A program made the position numbers and the translations under genes. The notes below the pieces were generated by a model that saw only the letters and a program-made list of their open reading frames with translations, made no database searches and was not told where the DNA came from. A DNA stretch of 52,401 nt, taken from positions 1 through 52,401 of the forward strand of contig JAUNBR010000021.1 of assembly GCA_030527015.1 (NCBI GenBank). Reading direction: 5' to 3'. Shown here piece by piece: positions 15,781-23,589 of the stretch. The stretch is from Planctomycetia bacterium. Its GTDB lineage: Bacteria > Planctomycetota > Planctomycetia > Pirellulales > Thermoguttaceae. The stretch's first letter is position 1; each line of letters starts with the position of its first letter.

Positions 15781-15886
15781 TATACCCGATACACACTATA
15801 AAATTCCCCTCCTCTGGCATTTTATTTCGCTAAAATGCCTGCTTTCAGAGCCGCATAAAACGGAAATTTAAACGAGAACCAGTATA
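15781..15886 (+). repeat. Family A palindrome, full length
   Basis: TATACCCGATACACACTATA ... AAACGAGAACCAGTATA with inner hairpin GGCATTTTATTTCGCTAAAATGCC. Its ATTTTATTTCGC loop shows the uninterrupted form of the target hit in the nested copy at 21127. Confidence 0.9.
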
Positions 15887-16040
15887 AAAATATTTTATAA
15901 AAATTAAAAAATATAATAATAAAATATATTATAGCGTGTTTAAATTTATTCTTCAAGAGACCCCATTTTATAGGTAAAAACAATTTTTAAACCAAAAATC
16001 ATATTCTCCATATATTCTAATTTTTGGTTTCACTGGATTT

Positions 16041-16145
16041 TATATCTGAGGTACACTACAAATTTCCGCTTCCTCGGCTTTTTTCGCTAAAAATGCCTCT
16101 TTCAGAACCGCACAAAATGGAAATTTAACAGAGAACCTGTGTATA
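16041..16145 (+). repeat. Family A palindrome
   Basis: TATATCTGAGGTACACTACA ... CAGAGAACCTGTGTATA, inner hairpin shortened to GGCTTTTTTCGCTAAAAATGCC. Confidence 0.82.
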
Positions 16146-16235
16146 TTTTACTAATATTTTTTAACAGGACGAAATATGACGCGAAGATTTTAAGTTAATC
16201 GGATATATTTTAAAATTTCTTTGGAAGGAGGTTAG

Positions 16236-16264
16236 TTGACATACCATTTTTTATCGGATACACT
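16236..16264 (+). promoter_or_regulatory. Sigma70-like promoter for the VWA gene
   Basis: TTGACA (16236-16241), a 17-bp spacer and TACACT (16259-16264). The -10 falls within a family A left-arm relic (CGGATACACTTA), so a repeat fragment may have donated it. It lies about 160 bp before the VWA gene. Confidence 0.4.
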
Positions 16265-16269
16265 TATTT

Positions 16270-16372
16270 TATACTTGATGCACTATAAATTTCTGCTTCT
16301 CCGGCATTTTTGTTTCACTGAAAATGCTTGGTGTCAGAGCCGTACAAAACAGAAATTTAAACGAGAACCTGT
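16270..16372 (+). repeat. Family A palindrome
   Basis: TATACTTGATGCACTATAAA ... AAACGAGAACCTGTAG, inner hairpin GGCATTTTTGTTTCACTGAAAATGC. It ends 52 bp before the VWA gene start. Confidence 0.82.
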
Positions 16373-16424
16373 AGTTTAGTATGAGAAATAAAAAAAGTAA
16401 ATTATTTTATAAAGAGTTTTAGAA

Positions 16425-19151
16425 ATGTCATTTTTCTTTTCATGTCCATACTGTTTTGTATTTATTTTTGTGTTAGTGCCGTTATTTTTATACTGGAAAA
16501 AACGGTTAACCTCTGATTCTGCGTGGCGTGGTGGAGTGATTTTACTGCTGCGAGTATCCACGGTATGCCTGATAATATTCGCGCTGTCAGGACCGATCGT
16601 TACCTGGAAAAATTATACAGAATATCTTGTTTTTGCGGTGGATCGCAGCGGAAGTGTGGCGGCGCCAGAAGAAGCGGCAGAGAATTTTATTGAAGAAAGC
16701 GTTAAAACACAGGGAAAACATAAGACGGCGACGATTTTTTTTGCGAGGAATATTTCTTCTGATATGATGCAGTGTGATTCTTCGGCCACGAATCTTAGTT
16801 CCGCGATGATTGCGGCGGCAGCTCTTGCGCCGGAAGATTATGTGCCGCGAATGGTGCTTTTTTCTGATGGAACCAGTTCTGGAGGAACAGATTTAGAAAA
16901 AGTGTCGGAGGAAGTATCCATGGACATGGTGTTTTGGCCCACATTACCAGCAGAGCAGAAGCGGGAAATGTGGATCGAAAAGGTGACCGTGCCACCGACA
17001 GGTTATGAAGGTCAGGTCGTGGGAGTGGATGCGTATATTCATATGGTGGGCGTGAATTCTTTGGAAGCGGGAAATTCGGCCGAAGGAAATTTAGGAGTGA
17101 GGAAACAGGAAGAAGGAGGCTCAAAAACTGGGAATCAGGACGCAGAAGGTCTGGCCGGAGGAGTGGGAGAAAAAGTTACCCAGGGGAATATTCAGTTATT
17201 TCGGAATGGAGAATTAGTGGATGCGCAGGCGGTAACTTTTGAGAAAGATGGCGTGCGAGGAGTGCGGTTTCAGGCGGCGGTGACGGGAACAGAAGGAGAG
17301 CCTGAAAATGATACACAGGCAAAAAAACGAGAAGTGGTGAGGTGGGACATCCGGTTACATCCTGAAAAGTCGGAAGATGATGTGAGCGAGGAAAATAATG
17401 CGTTTACTGTTTTTACCCAAATTATTCCACATGAACGGATTTTACTTGTGCAGAGAACAGCGAATCTCGGTCAAAAGCTGAAAGAATCGCTGGAAAAGGA
17501 ATTTATTGAAGTGGAAATGGTGATGCCGGACGCCATTCCCAGGACACGTTCTGCTCTGCAGAAATATGGTTTAGTGATTTTTGTAAATATCCCGGCGGGA
17601 ATGGTTTCGGCGGAATGCATGTCTGCTCTGGATGCATATGTTCGGGAAGATGGTGGTGGATTTATTGTGGTGGGAGGCGATCAGGCATTTACATCAGGCG
17701 GGTATCACGAAACACAGCTGGAAGAACTGTTACCGGTGGTATGTAAGGAGGCACGAGAAAAAACGCGTAAGGAATTAGCCCTGGTGCTGGTGGTGGATCG
17801 ATCTGAGTCGATGAAGGAGGGGAATGCCATTTCTCTTGCACGTGAGGCGGTGAAAAAAGCGATCGGCCAGCTTTTCCCGCAGGATCAGGTGGGGGTTTTA
17901 GCGTATGCAGATAATACAGTCTGGGTGGTTCCGTTATTACCTTTAACGGAGGAAAATAAAGAGGACGCATTCAGAAATATTGATCTGCTGGAGGCGATGA
18001 ATACCACGAATATTGCTCCGGCTCTGGAAAAAGCGTTTTTGGCGTTAAGAGAGGCGTCGGCGGATCGGAAACACATCATTTTAATGTCAGATGGGATTTC
18101 GAATCCTGGCGATTTTTCAGGAATCGCGCAAAAAATCAGACTGGCAGGAATTTCGATTTCTACTGTCGCTCTGGGAAATGAGGCGGATCCGGATCTGCTG
18201 AGAGATCTTGCGCTGATTGGAGGCGGGAATTCATATGTATGTACGGAAGCGGTGGATTTACCTCAGATTTTTATGGAAGAGACGGCTGCCGCGGCGGCGA
18301 AACTCGGAATAATAGAAGGGAAAACGCCATTACGTCAGATTTCGTCCATACCAGGATTTATGAATTTTGATTTTACGAAGATGCCAGCATTACTGGGATA
18401 TGTACAGACGCATGCGAAAGCGGACAGTCGTGTGATTTTTGAGTCGCCGGATGCAGATCCTATTTTGGTATGGTGGAAGTGTGGACGCGGGAAAACGGTG
18501 GCGTTTACCTCAGACATGGAGTCTCACTGGGTGGAAACGTGGCGTACTGGCTGGAAAAGTTTTGATCGTTTTTGGGCGCGGCTGGTGAATCATGCCATGA
18601 AAAAAGATACTTCGGATGGCATTTTGCAGATCACTTATGAAGATAATGTGATGCAGGTTCTTTTGACGGTTTCACCTGATTTTTTACCAGAGGGCGAGAT
18701 AAAAATGCATCTGGAGGCAAAAGAAGAGAGGCTGGAAAAAGAGGGAGAGAAAGAAATGCCGGTGGTGGAAGAGCGGAAAGTAGTTTTGATGAGAAATGTT
18801 GCACCGGGAAGGTATATGGCCCAAGTAAAAGTGGATTTTCAGAAGTATTATGATTTAAAATTAATAGCACGTGCATCGGGCAGAGATTATGTTTGGCGTA
18901 CTGGTACGGTGGCGAATTTTACGGAAGAATATCGGCCTGACAAAAAATTTAAGGTGGAAGAAAATCTCAGGCAGATTTCAGAAGAAACCGGGGGAAAGGT
19001 AAATCCACAGGCGTCTGATATTTTTGCGGAAAAGAATGGAAAGGAAGAAGGACGGTATGTCATGCAGACGCTTCCTTTTTGGCCATATCTGCTGCTGTTA
19101 TCGCTTTTTATATGGATGGGAGAAATTTTTATGCGCCGCTGGCCCATTTAA
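16425..19151 (+). CDS. Membrane-anchored VWA / glutamine-amidotransferase-like protein
   Basis: The 908-residue protein has two N-terminal helices (about 6-24 and 37-58) and a C-terminal helix (about 885-902), a BatA-like layout. The first VWA-like domain begins at VFAVDRSGSV (Asp73, Ser75, Ser77). A GATase1-like Rossmann section (about 345-440) has YGLVIFVNIPAG and DGGGFIVVGGDQAFTSGGYH. A second VWA domain has a full MIDAS VVDRSESM (Asp458) and MSDGISNPGDF. The rest is beta-rich. Related planctomycete proteins are encoded near BatA and ATPase genes, but here the gene stands alone. It probably binds partners in the periplasm through the metal sites; the role is unknown. The stop codon is directly abutted by a family A palindrome. 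Confidence 0.85.
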   Translation: MSFFFSCPYCFVFIFVLVPLFLYWKKRLTSDSAWRGGVILLLRVSTVCLIIFALSGPIVTWKNYTEYLVFAVDRSGSVAAPEEAAENFIEESVKTQGKHKTATIFFARNISSDMMQCDSSATNLSSAMIAAAALAPEDYVPRMVLFSDGTSSGGTDLEKVSEEVSMDMVFWPTLPAEQKREMWIEKVTVPPTGYEGQVVGVDAYIHMVGVNSLEAGNSAEGNLGVRKQEEGGSKTGNQDAEGLAGGVGEKVTQGNIQLFRNGELVDAQAVTFEKDGVRGVRFQAAVTGTEGEPENDTQAKKREVVRWDIRLHPEKSEDDVSEENNAFTVFTQIIPHERILLVQRTANLGQKLKESLEKEFIEVEMVMPDAIPRTRSALQKYGLVIFVNIPAGMVSAECMSALDAYVREDGGGFIVVGGDQAFTSGGYHETQLEELLPVVCKEAREKTRKELALVLVVDRSESMKEGNAISLAREAVKKAIGQLFPQDQVGVLAYADNTVWVVPLLPLTEENKEDAFRNIDLLEAMNTTNIAPALEKAFLALREASADRKHIILMSDGISNPGDFSGIAQKIRLAGISISTVALGNEADPDLLRDLALIGGGNSYVCTEAVDLPQIFMEETAAAAAKLGIIEGKTPLRQISSIPGFMNFDFTKMPALLGYVQTHAKADSRVIFESPDADPILVWWKCGRGKTVAFTSDMESHWVETWRTGWKSFDRFWARLVNHAMKKDTSDGILQITYEDNVMQVLLTVSPDFLPEGEIKMHLEAKEERLEKEGEKEMPVVEERKVVLMRNVAPGRYMAQVKVDFQKYYDLKLIARASGRDYVWRTGTVANFTEEYRPDKKFKVEENLRQISEETGGKVNPQASDIFAEKNGKEEGRYVMQTLPFWPYLLLLSLFIWMGEIFMRRWPI

Positions 19152-19261
19152 TATTTACTGATTTTACTTTAAATTTTCGTTGTGTGCGGTTCTGGAAGTC
19201 CAGGTATTTTTAGCGAAACTAAAATGCTGGAGAAGTGGAAATTTATAGTGTATCAGATATA
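19152..19261 (-). repeat. Family A palindrome, first of a tandem pair
   Basis: Starts immediately after the VWA stop codon: TTTACTTTAAATTTTCGTTG ... ATAGTGTATCAGATATA. It shares its last TATA with the next copy. Confidence 0.78.
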
Positions 19262-19369
19262 TACTGGTTCCACTTTAAATTTCCGTTTTTTTGCGGCTCT
19301 GAAAGCAGGCATTTTCTGCGAAACAAAAATCCTGGAAAAACAGAAATTCATAGTAAATCGGGCATTATA
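19258..19369 (-). repeat. Family A palindrome, second of a tandem pair
   Basis: TATATACTGGTTCCACTTTA ... ATAGTAAATCGGGCATTATA. Head-to-tail with the previous copy; it ends 90 bp upstream of the metal ABC transporter. Confidence 0.8.
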
Positions 19370-19459
19370 TGTCGCTGGCTCCTTTTTGTATAATATGGTG
19401 AATCGGATAAAATCAGAAGAAAACAGTGATCGCGATATAATTTTAGATTTTGGTGGTGT

Positions 19460-20245
19460 ATGCAAAAAATAATAGAGGTCAGTCAGCTTACATTCGGGTA
19501 CTCAGGAACACCTGTACTGGAGAATTTAAATTTTACTATTTTTTCTGGTGACTGTGTGGGGCTTATCGGCGCGAATGGGGCGGGAAAAAGTACGCTGTTA
19601 AAACTTTTGTTGGGAGAGGTTCCTTTCTCGTATGGGAAAATTGAGATTTTTGGGGAACATGTAAAGAGTTTCCGCCAGTGGTGGAAGGTCGGATATGTGC
19701 CTCAGAACAGTATTACACTGGGAGGGAATTTTCCTGCGACAGCGGAGGAAGTGGTGATGGGAAGTCTGTCCAGACAGATCAGACGGTGGTGTTTTTTCCA
19801 GAAGGAGCATAAGGAAAGGGTGAGAGAAGCACTGGAAATGGTCGGGATGCAAGAATGTGCACAGCAGCTTATCGGCACGCTTTCCGGGGGACAGAGGCAG
19901 CGGGTTATGCTGGCACGGGTACTGGTAAATCGGCCAGAGATTCTTTTGTTGGATGAGCCGGCCAGCGGAATCGATGATCGTTCGACACATTCTTTTTATC
20001 GTTTACTGGAAAAGCTGAATCGTGAAGAAGGGATTACGATTTTAATGATAACTCATGATTTACGGGAGGCAGCGGAACATTTTTCCCGTGTATTATGTCT
20101 GGAAGAGGGATCTGTCATGGAGCTGGATCCCTCACAGCTGGCGGATGAACTGAGGCACCGGCATAAGCATCCGTGCCGTCACTGTCATTTAATTGAGCAT
20201 GCACCAGACTGTGATTTATTGACGGAAGATGGAGTGATGGAATGA
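19460..20245 (+). CDS. Zinc/manganese-type ABC transporter ATP-binding protein
   Basis: This 261-residue ATPase powers metal import. Seen are Walker A GANGAGKST (37-45), the Q-loop YVPQN, the signature LSGGQRQRVMLARVL, Walker B ILLLDEP and the switch histidine in MITHDLREA. Sequence style matches ZnuC/MntB-family proteins. The C-terminal tail HRHKHPCRHCHLIEHAPDC is rich in His and Cys and probably binds or senses the transported metal; this is inferred. The stop overlaps the start of the permease gene by 4 bp (ATGA), so the two are translationally coupled. No periplasmic solute-binding protein gene is adjacent, which is unusual for this class. The ATG follows a weak GGTGGTG. Confidence 0.9.
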   Translation: MQKIIEVSQLTFGYSGTPVLENLNFTIFSGDCVGLIGANGAGKSTLLKLLLGEVPFSYGKIEIFGEHVKSFRQWWKVGYVPQNSITLGGNFPATAEEVVMGSLSRQIRRWCFFQKEHKERVREALEMVGMQECAQQLIGTLSGGQRQRVMLARVLVNRPEILLLDEPASGIDDRSTHSFYRLLEKLNREEGITILMITHDLREAAEHFSRVLCLEEGSVMELDPSQLADELRHRHKHPCRHCHLIEHAPDCDLLTEDGVME

Positions 20246-21054
20246 TTTATTTTTTGCAGTATCCTTTCATGCAGCGTGCGGTTTTAGTAGGGATTTTATT
20301 AGCGATTATCATTCCCTGTGTGGGTATTATTATTGTTTTGAAACGACTTTCTCTGATGGGGGACACGCTTTCTCATACGTCACTGGCGGGGGTGGCCATG
20401 GGGCTTTTACTGGGATGGGAGCCGACGCTGTGTGCGGTACTTTATTGTGTGGCTGCGGCTCTGAGTATCGAGTGGATACGGAGGATGTTTCCACAGTATG
20501 AAGATATTTCTTTGGCCATTATGATGTCCCTGGGAATCGGACTGGCGGGTGTCCTGTCGGGGTATGTTCGCAGCGTGGGAAGTTTTAATGATTATCTTTT
20601 TGGAAGTATCGTCGCGATTTCGGATCTGGATGTTTATCTGGTTATCGGAATCACGGTGGCGGTCGTGCTGACGTTTTTTCTGCTTTACCGGGAGTTATTC
20701 GTGATTTCTTTTGATGAAAAAGGTGCACGGCTGGCAGGAATTTCTGTCGGAAGAATAAACTTTATTTTTACCATTCTTACGGCGGTAACGGTGGCGGTGG
20801 CTGCCAGGACGGTCGGCGCGTTAATTGTTTCTTCCATGCTGGTAATTCCGGTGGCCTGCGCGATGCAATTTGGGAAAAGTTATAAACAGACTGTCTTTTT
20901 TTCCATTTTTTTTGCGTTCTGTTTTATGATCACGGGTTTACTGCTTTCCTTTAACATTCATGATCTGAAACCAGGTGGGGCGATCGTGCTGATCGGTGTG
21001 GTGGTATTACTGATGATTTTTGCGGTAAAATCACTTATGCGGCGTTTCCGATAA
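20242..21054 (+). CDS. ABC-3 family metal permease (ZnuB-like)
   Basis: The 270-residue permease forms the membrane channel of the importer. It has about eight hydrophobic helices, the N-terminal QYPFMQRAVLVGILLAIIIP, the MGDTLSHTSLAGVA cytoplasmic loop typical of ABC-3 permeases, the GSFNDYLFGSI segment and FDEKGARLAGI. Length matches the family. Its ATG overlaps the ATPase stop. Substrate is probably zinc or manganese; sequence alone does not separate them. No Zur or MntR operator was recognised upstream. Confidence 0.9.
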   Translation: MIYFLQYPFMQRAVLVGILLAIIIPCVGIIIVLKRLSLMGDTLSHTSLAGVAMGLLLGWEPTLCAVLYCVAAALSIEWIRRMFPQYEDISLAIMMSLGIGLAGVLSGYVRSVGSFNDYLFGSIVAISDLDVYLVIGITVAVVLTFFLLYRELFVISFDEKGARLAGISVGRINFIFTILTAVTVAVAARTVGALIVSSMLVIPVACAMQFGKSYKQTVFFSIFFAFCFMITGLLLSFNIHDLKPGGAIVLIGVVVLLMIFAVKSLMRRFR

Positions 21055-21126
21055 CGGATTTTCATACTTCCTTTTTTAGCGGAGACTGATATTATTCCAG
21101 ATAACACTTTTAATTTTTTGCTTTTT

Positions 21127-21165
21127 TATATCCGATGTAAGATAAATTCCCGTTTCCCAGCATTT
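21127..21165 (+). repeat. Family A outer copy, left part (split)
   Basis: TATATCCGATGTAAGATAAA ... CCCAGCATTT, interrupted in the inner loop by the copy that starts at 21166. Confidence 0.88.
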
Positions 21166-21270
21166 TATAGCCGATGCACTATAAAATTCCGCTTCCCCGG
21201 CATTTAGCTTCACTGAAAATGCCTGCTTTAAAAGCCACTTAAAATGGAATTTAAAGGGGGAACCCGTATA
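21166..21270 (+). repeat. Family A palindrome inserted in another copy
   Basis: Exactly 105 bp, TATAGCCGATGCACTATAAA ... GGGGGAACCCGTATA, with inner hairpin GGCATTTAGCTTCACTGAAAATGCC. The junctions read GCATT-TTATAGCC and CCCGTATA-TTTCGC, consistent with insertion at a TA of GCATTTTATTTCGC. Confidence 0.92.
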
Positions 21271-21332
21271 TTTCGCTGAAACTACATGCTTTCAGGACCA
21301 CAGAAAATGGAAAGTAAGGAGAACCAGAGTAT
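21271..21332 (+). repeat. Family A outer copy, right part
   Basis: TTTCGCTGAAACTACATGCT ... AGGAGAACCAGAGTA continues the copy begun at 21127 without loss of sequence. Confidence 0.88.
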
Positions 21333-21405
21333 CACGTGAAGCAAAAATATGATTTCATTTTTTGAAAAATTTTTTAATAGAAAATAAATATGAAGGGCAT
21401 TTTAT

Positions 21406-22329
21406 ATGGACACATTTTCGAAAAGGCTTACGGACACAGTTAAAATAAAGAAGACGCCAGTCATGGTGGGTCTCGATCCACGATTTTCGGCGATTCCTGA
21501 GGTGTTTCGTCGCGGTATTTCGCCAGAGGATTTACCACGAATTGCGCGGGCATATCACCGTTTTTCTTTCGCGATTTTGGATATCGTCGCTCCGCTGGTG
21601 GCGTGTGTGAAGCCGCAGATAGCGTTTTTTGAGGAACTGGGACCGTGGGGAATGGTGGTGCTTTCAGATATTATTCGTTATGCACATGAACTGGGTCTGA
21701 TCGTGATTCTTGATGGGAAACGAAATGATATCGGCAGCACGGCGGCAGGTTATGCGGCGGCATATTTAGGAAAAGGTTCTGCCTGGGAAGCGGATTCACT
21801 GACGGTCAGTCCATATCTTGGTGAAGACAGTCTGATTCCGTTTATTAATGTGGCAGAAAAACGTGGAAGTGGAATTTTCGTGCTGGTAAAAACTTCGAAT
21901 CCCGGCGGTGGAATGCTGCAGGATATGAAAGAGGGAGAGGTAAGTGTTTATCAAAAAACGGCGGATCTGGTGGAGCAGAAGTCGGCAGAATTCGCGCTGA
22001 GTCGTGGTGAAAAATACGGCGCGGTGGGAGCGGTGGTGGGTGCGACATATCCCCAGCAGCTGGAAGAATTACGTCAGAGGATGCCACATGCGTGGCTGCT
22101 GGTGCCGGGTTTTGGTGCACAGGGGGGGACGGCCAAGGATATTTCCGCGGCTTTTGATGATGATGGACTGGGTGCGGTAATAAACAGCTCTCGCGCTATT
22201 ATTTTTGCTTATGACAGGAAAGATTATGCGGGACGTTTTGCGGCAGATAAATGGGAGCTGGCGGTGGAGACGGCGACACGTGAAATGATCGCGCAGCTTC
22301 AGGCGGAAACGAAAGCCGGGAGATTATAA
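21406..22329 (+). CDS. pyrF: Orotidine 5'-phosphate decarboxylase, type 2
   Basis: This 307-residue enzyme decarboxylates OMP to UMP, the last step of pyrimidine synthesis. It belongs to the long (type 2) OMP decarboxylase group. Motifs are MVGLDPRFSAIPE, KPQIAFFEELGPWGM, the active-site LDGKRNDIGSTAAGYA (Lys and Asp residues) and LVPGFGAQGGTAKDI near the phosphate-binding end. The ATG at 21406 has only a weak AAGGG upstream. Other pyr genes are not nearby. It stands between a nested palindrome and a tandem palindrome pair. Confidence 0.93.
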   Translation: MDTFSKRLTDTVKIKKTPVMVGLDPRFSAIPEVFRRGISPEDLPRIARAYHRFSFAILDIVAPLVACVKPQIAFFEELGPWGMVVLSDIIRYAHELGLIVILDGKRNDIGSTAAGYAAAYLGKGSAWEADSLTVSPYLGEDSLIPFINVAEKRGSGIFVLVKTSNPGGGMLQDMKEGEVSVYQKTADLVEQKSAEFALSRGEKYGAVGAVVGATYPQQLEELRQRMPHAWLLVPGFGAQGGTAKDISAAFDDDGLGAVINSSRAIIFAYDRKDYAGRFAADKWELAVETATREMIAQLQAETKAGRL

Positions 22330-22393
22330 CGGAAAAAATGGCGTCAGATTCCGTGATGGAAAACGTGCTGTCATTCTGGATCCCTTAAATTTT

Positions 22394-22502
22394 TATGCCC
22401 GATACACTATAAATTTCCGCTTCTCAGGCATTTTGCTTCGCTGAAAAAGCCGGTGCTTTCTGCGCCGATTAAAACGGAAATTTAAAGTGGTACCAGAGTA
22501 TA
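22394..22502 (+). repeat. Family A palindrome, first of a tandem pair
   Basis: TATGCCCGATACACTATAAA ... AAGTGGTACCAGAGTATA, inner hairpin GGCATTTTGCTTCGCTGAAA. Confidence 0.85.
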
Positions 22503-22604
22503 TGCCAGGAACACTAAAAACTCTGTTTTTCCAGCTTTTTTGTTTTGCAGAAAATGCAGGCTTTCAGAGCGTATAAAATGGAATTTAAAGGAAAACCAGA
22601 ATAT
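22499..22604 (+). repeat. Family A palindrome, second of a tandem pair
   Basis: TATATGCCAGGAACACTAAA ... AAAGGAAAACCAGAATA. Head-to-tail with the previous copy and overlapping its terminal TATA. Confidence 0.75.
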
Positions 22605-22724
22605 TTCTGACAGTCGGCCAGCATGTGTGTGGTCATGGATGGATGCTGGTGTTTCAAATATCGTGAAATGTGGAGGAAGCGGGAAGAGTATCAGATAAAG
22701 TAAATCAAAATTTTGGAGAAATAT

Positions 22725-23273
22725 ATGGTGGATTTAAAGGTGGAAAATACGCTGCTGACGATAATTGATATGCAGGAAAAATTAGTGCCGGTGATGGAAA
22801 ATCCGGAATTAGTGACGAAGAAGGTGGGGATTCTCGTGCGGGCGGCGAGAGAAATGTCGCTGGAAGTGGTGGTGACGCAGCAGTATCCGAAAGGTCTGGG
22901 AGATACGCTGGCGGTCATTCAGGAGGCACTTCCGCCGGAGAGTGAAACTGTCGATAAGGTGTGTTTTTCATGTTTTGACTCACCGAAATATCGGAGTGTG
23001 GTGGAGAAAAAGGGGAAAAAGAATCTGATTTTTGTGGGAGTGGAGGCGCATGTGTGCGTGATGATGACGGCGGTGGCTGCGGTGGATGCAGGATATACGG
23101 TCTGGGTTTTAAATGATGCGATTAATTCGCGAACCATGAAGGATCGCCTGGCGTCTTTAGGGTTTATGCGCTCACAGGGTGTGAATCTGATCAGCACAGA
23201 ATCCCTGATTTTTCTTTTGTTGAAGACCGCTGCTCACCCTGCTTTTAAAAGTGTGCAGGCATTATTAAAGTAA
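22725..23273 (+). CDS. Isochorismatase-family cysteine hydrolase
   Basis: This 182-residue alpha/beta protein belongs to the isochorismatase-like (YcaC/ISOC) hydrolases. The likely triad is Asp15 (TIIDMQEKL), Lys78 (VDKVCFSCF) and Cys111 (FVGVEAHVCVMMTA), with the cis-peptide-type GVEAHVC motif intact. I place the start at the ATG at 22725, preceded by TTGGAG seven bases upstream; the frame further upstream begins with that TTG and is the ribosome binding site itself. Members hydrolyse diverse amides or isochorismate; the substrate is unknown. The gene stands alone. Confidence 0.88.
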   Translation: MVDLKVENTLLTIIDMQEKLVPVMENPELVTKKVGILVRAAREMSLEVVVTQQYPKGLGDTLAVIQEALPPESETVDKVCFSCFDSPKYRSVVEKKGKKNLIFVGVEAHVCVMMTAVAAVDAGYTVWVLNDAINSRTMKDRLASLGFMRSQGVNLISTESLIFLLLKTAAHPAFKSVQALLK

Positions 23274-23348
23274 GGTGTGTTCCGGAAGTGTGATTTACAA
23301 AGAACGATTTTTCTGTGAACAGGGATTTTGATTTACTCTCGGTGTTCA

Positions 23349-23452
23349 TATACTGGCGCCCCTTAAATTTTCATTTTGTGCAGCATGGAAGCCGGCATTT
23401 TCAGCGAAATAAAAATGCTGGAAAAGGGGAAATTTATAGTGTATCGGAATAA
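23349..23452 (-). repeat. Family A palindrome, full length
   Basis: TATACTGGCGCCCCTTAAAT ... TATAGTGTATCGGAATA, inner hairpin GGCATTTTCAGCGAAATAAAAATGC. Confidence 0.85.
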
Positions 23453-23518
23453 AATTCAGGAATTAAACGCATGCAGAAAATATGTTCCGTAAAGAAATCT
23501 AAATCTAAAAGCACAGAC

Positions 23519-23561
23519 AAAAAAACATGCCATAAGTTTTTTCAGGAAAACGTATGGCATG
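23519..23561 (-). terminator. Intrinsic terminator of the sulfatase gene
   Basis: On the minus strand CATGCCATA pairs with TATGGCATG (arms at 23553-23561 and 23526-23534) and is followed by seven T. It lies about 30 bp after the sulfatase stop, a textbook position. Confidence 0.85.
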
Positions 23562-23589
23562 TGTATTCTGGATATGTGGAAATTATTCT

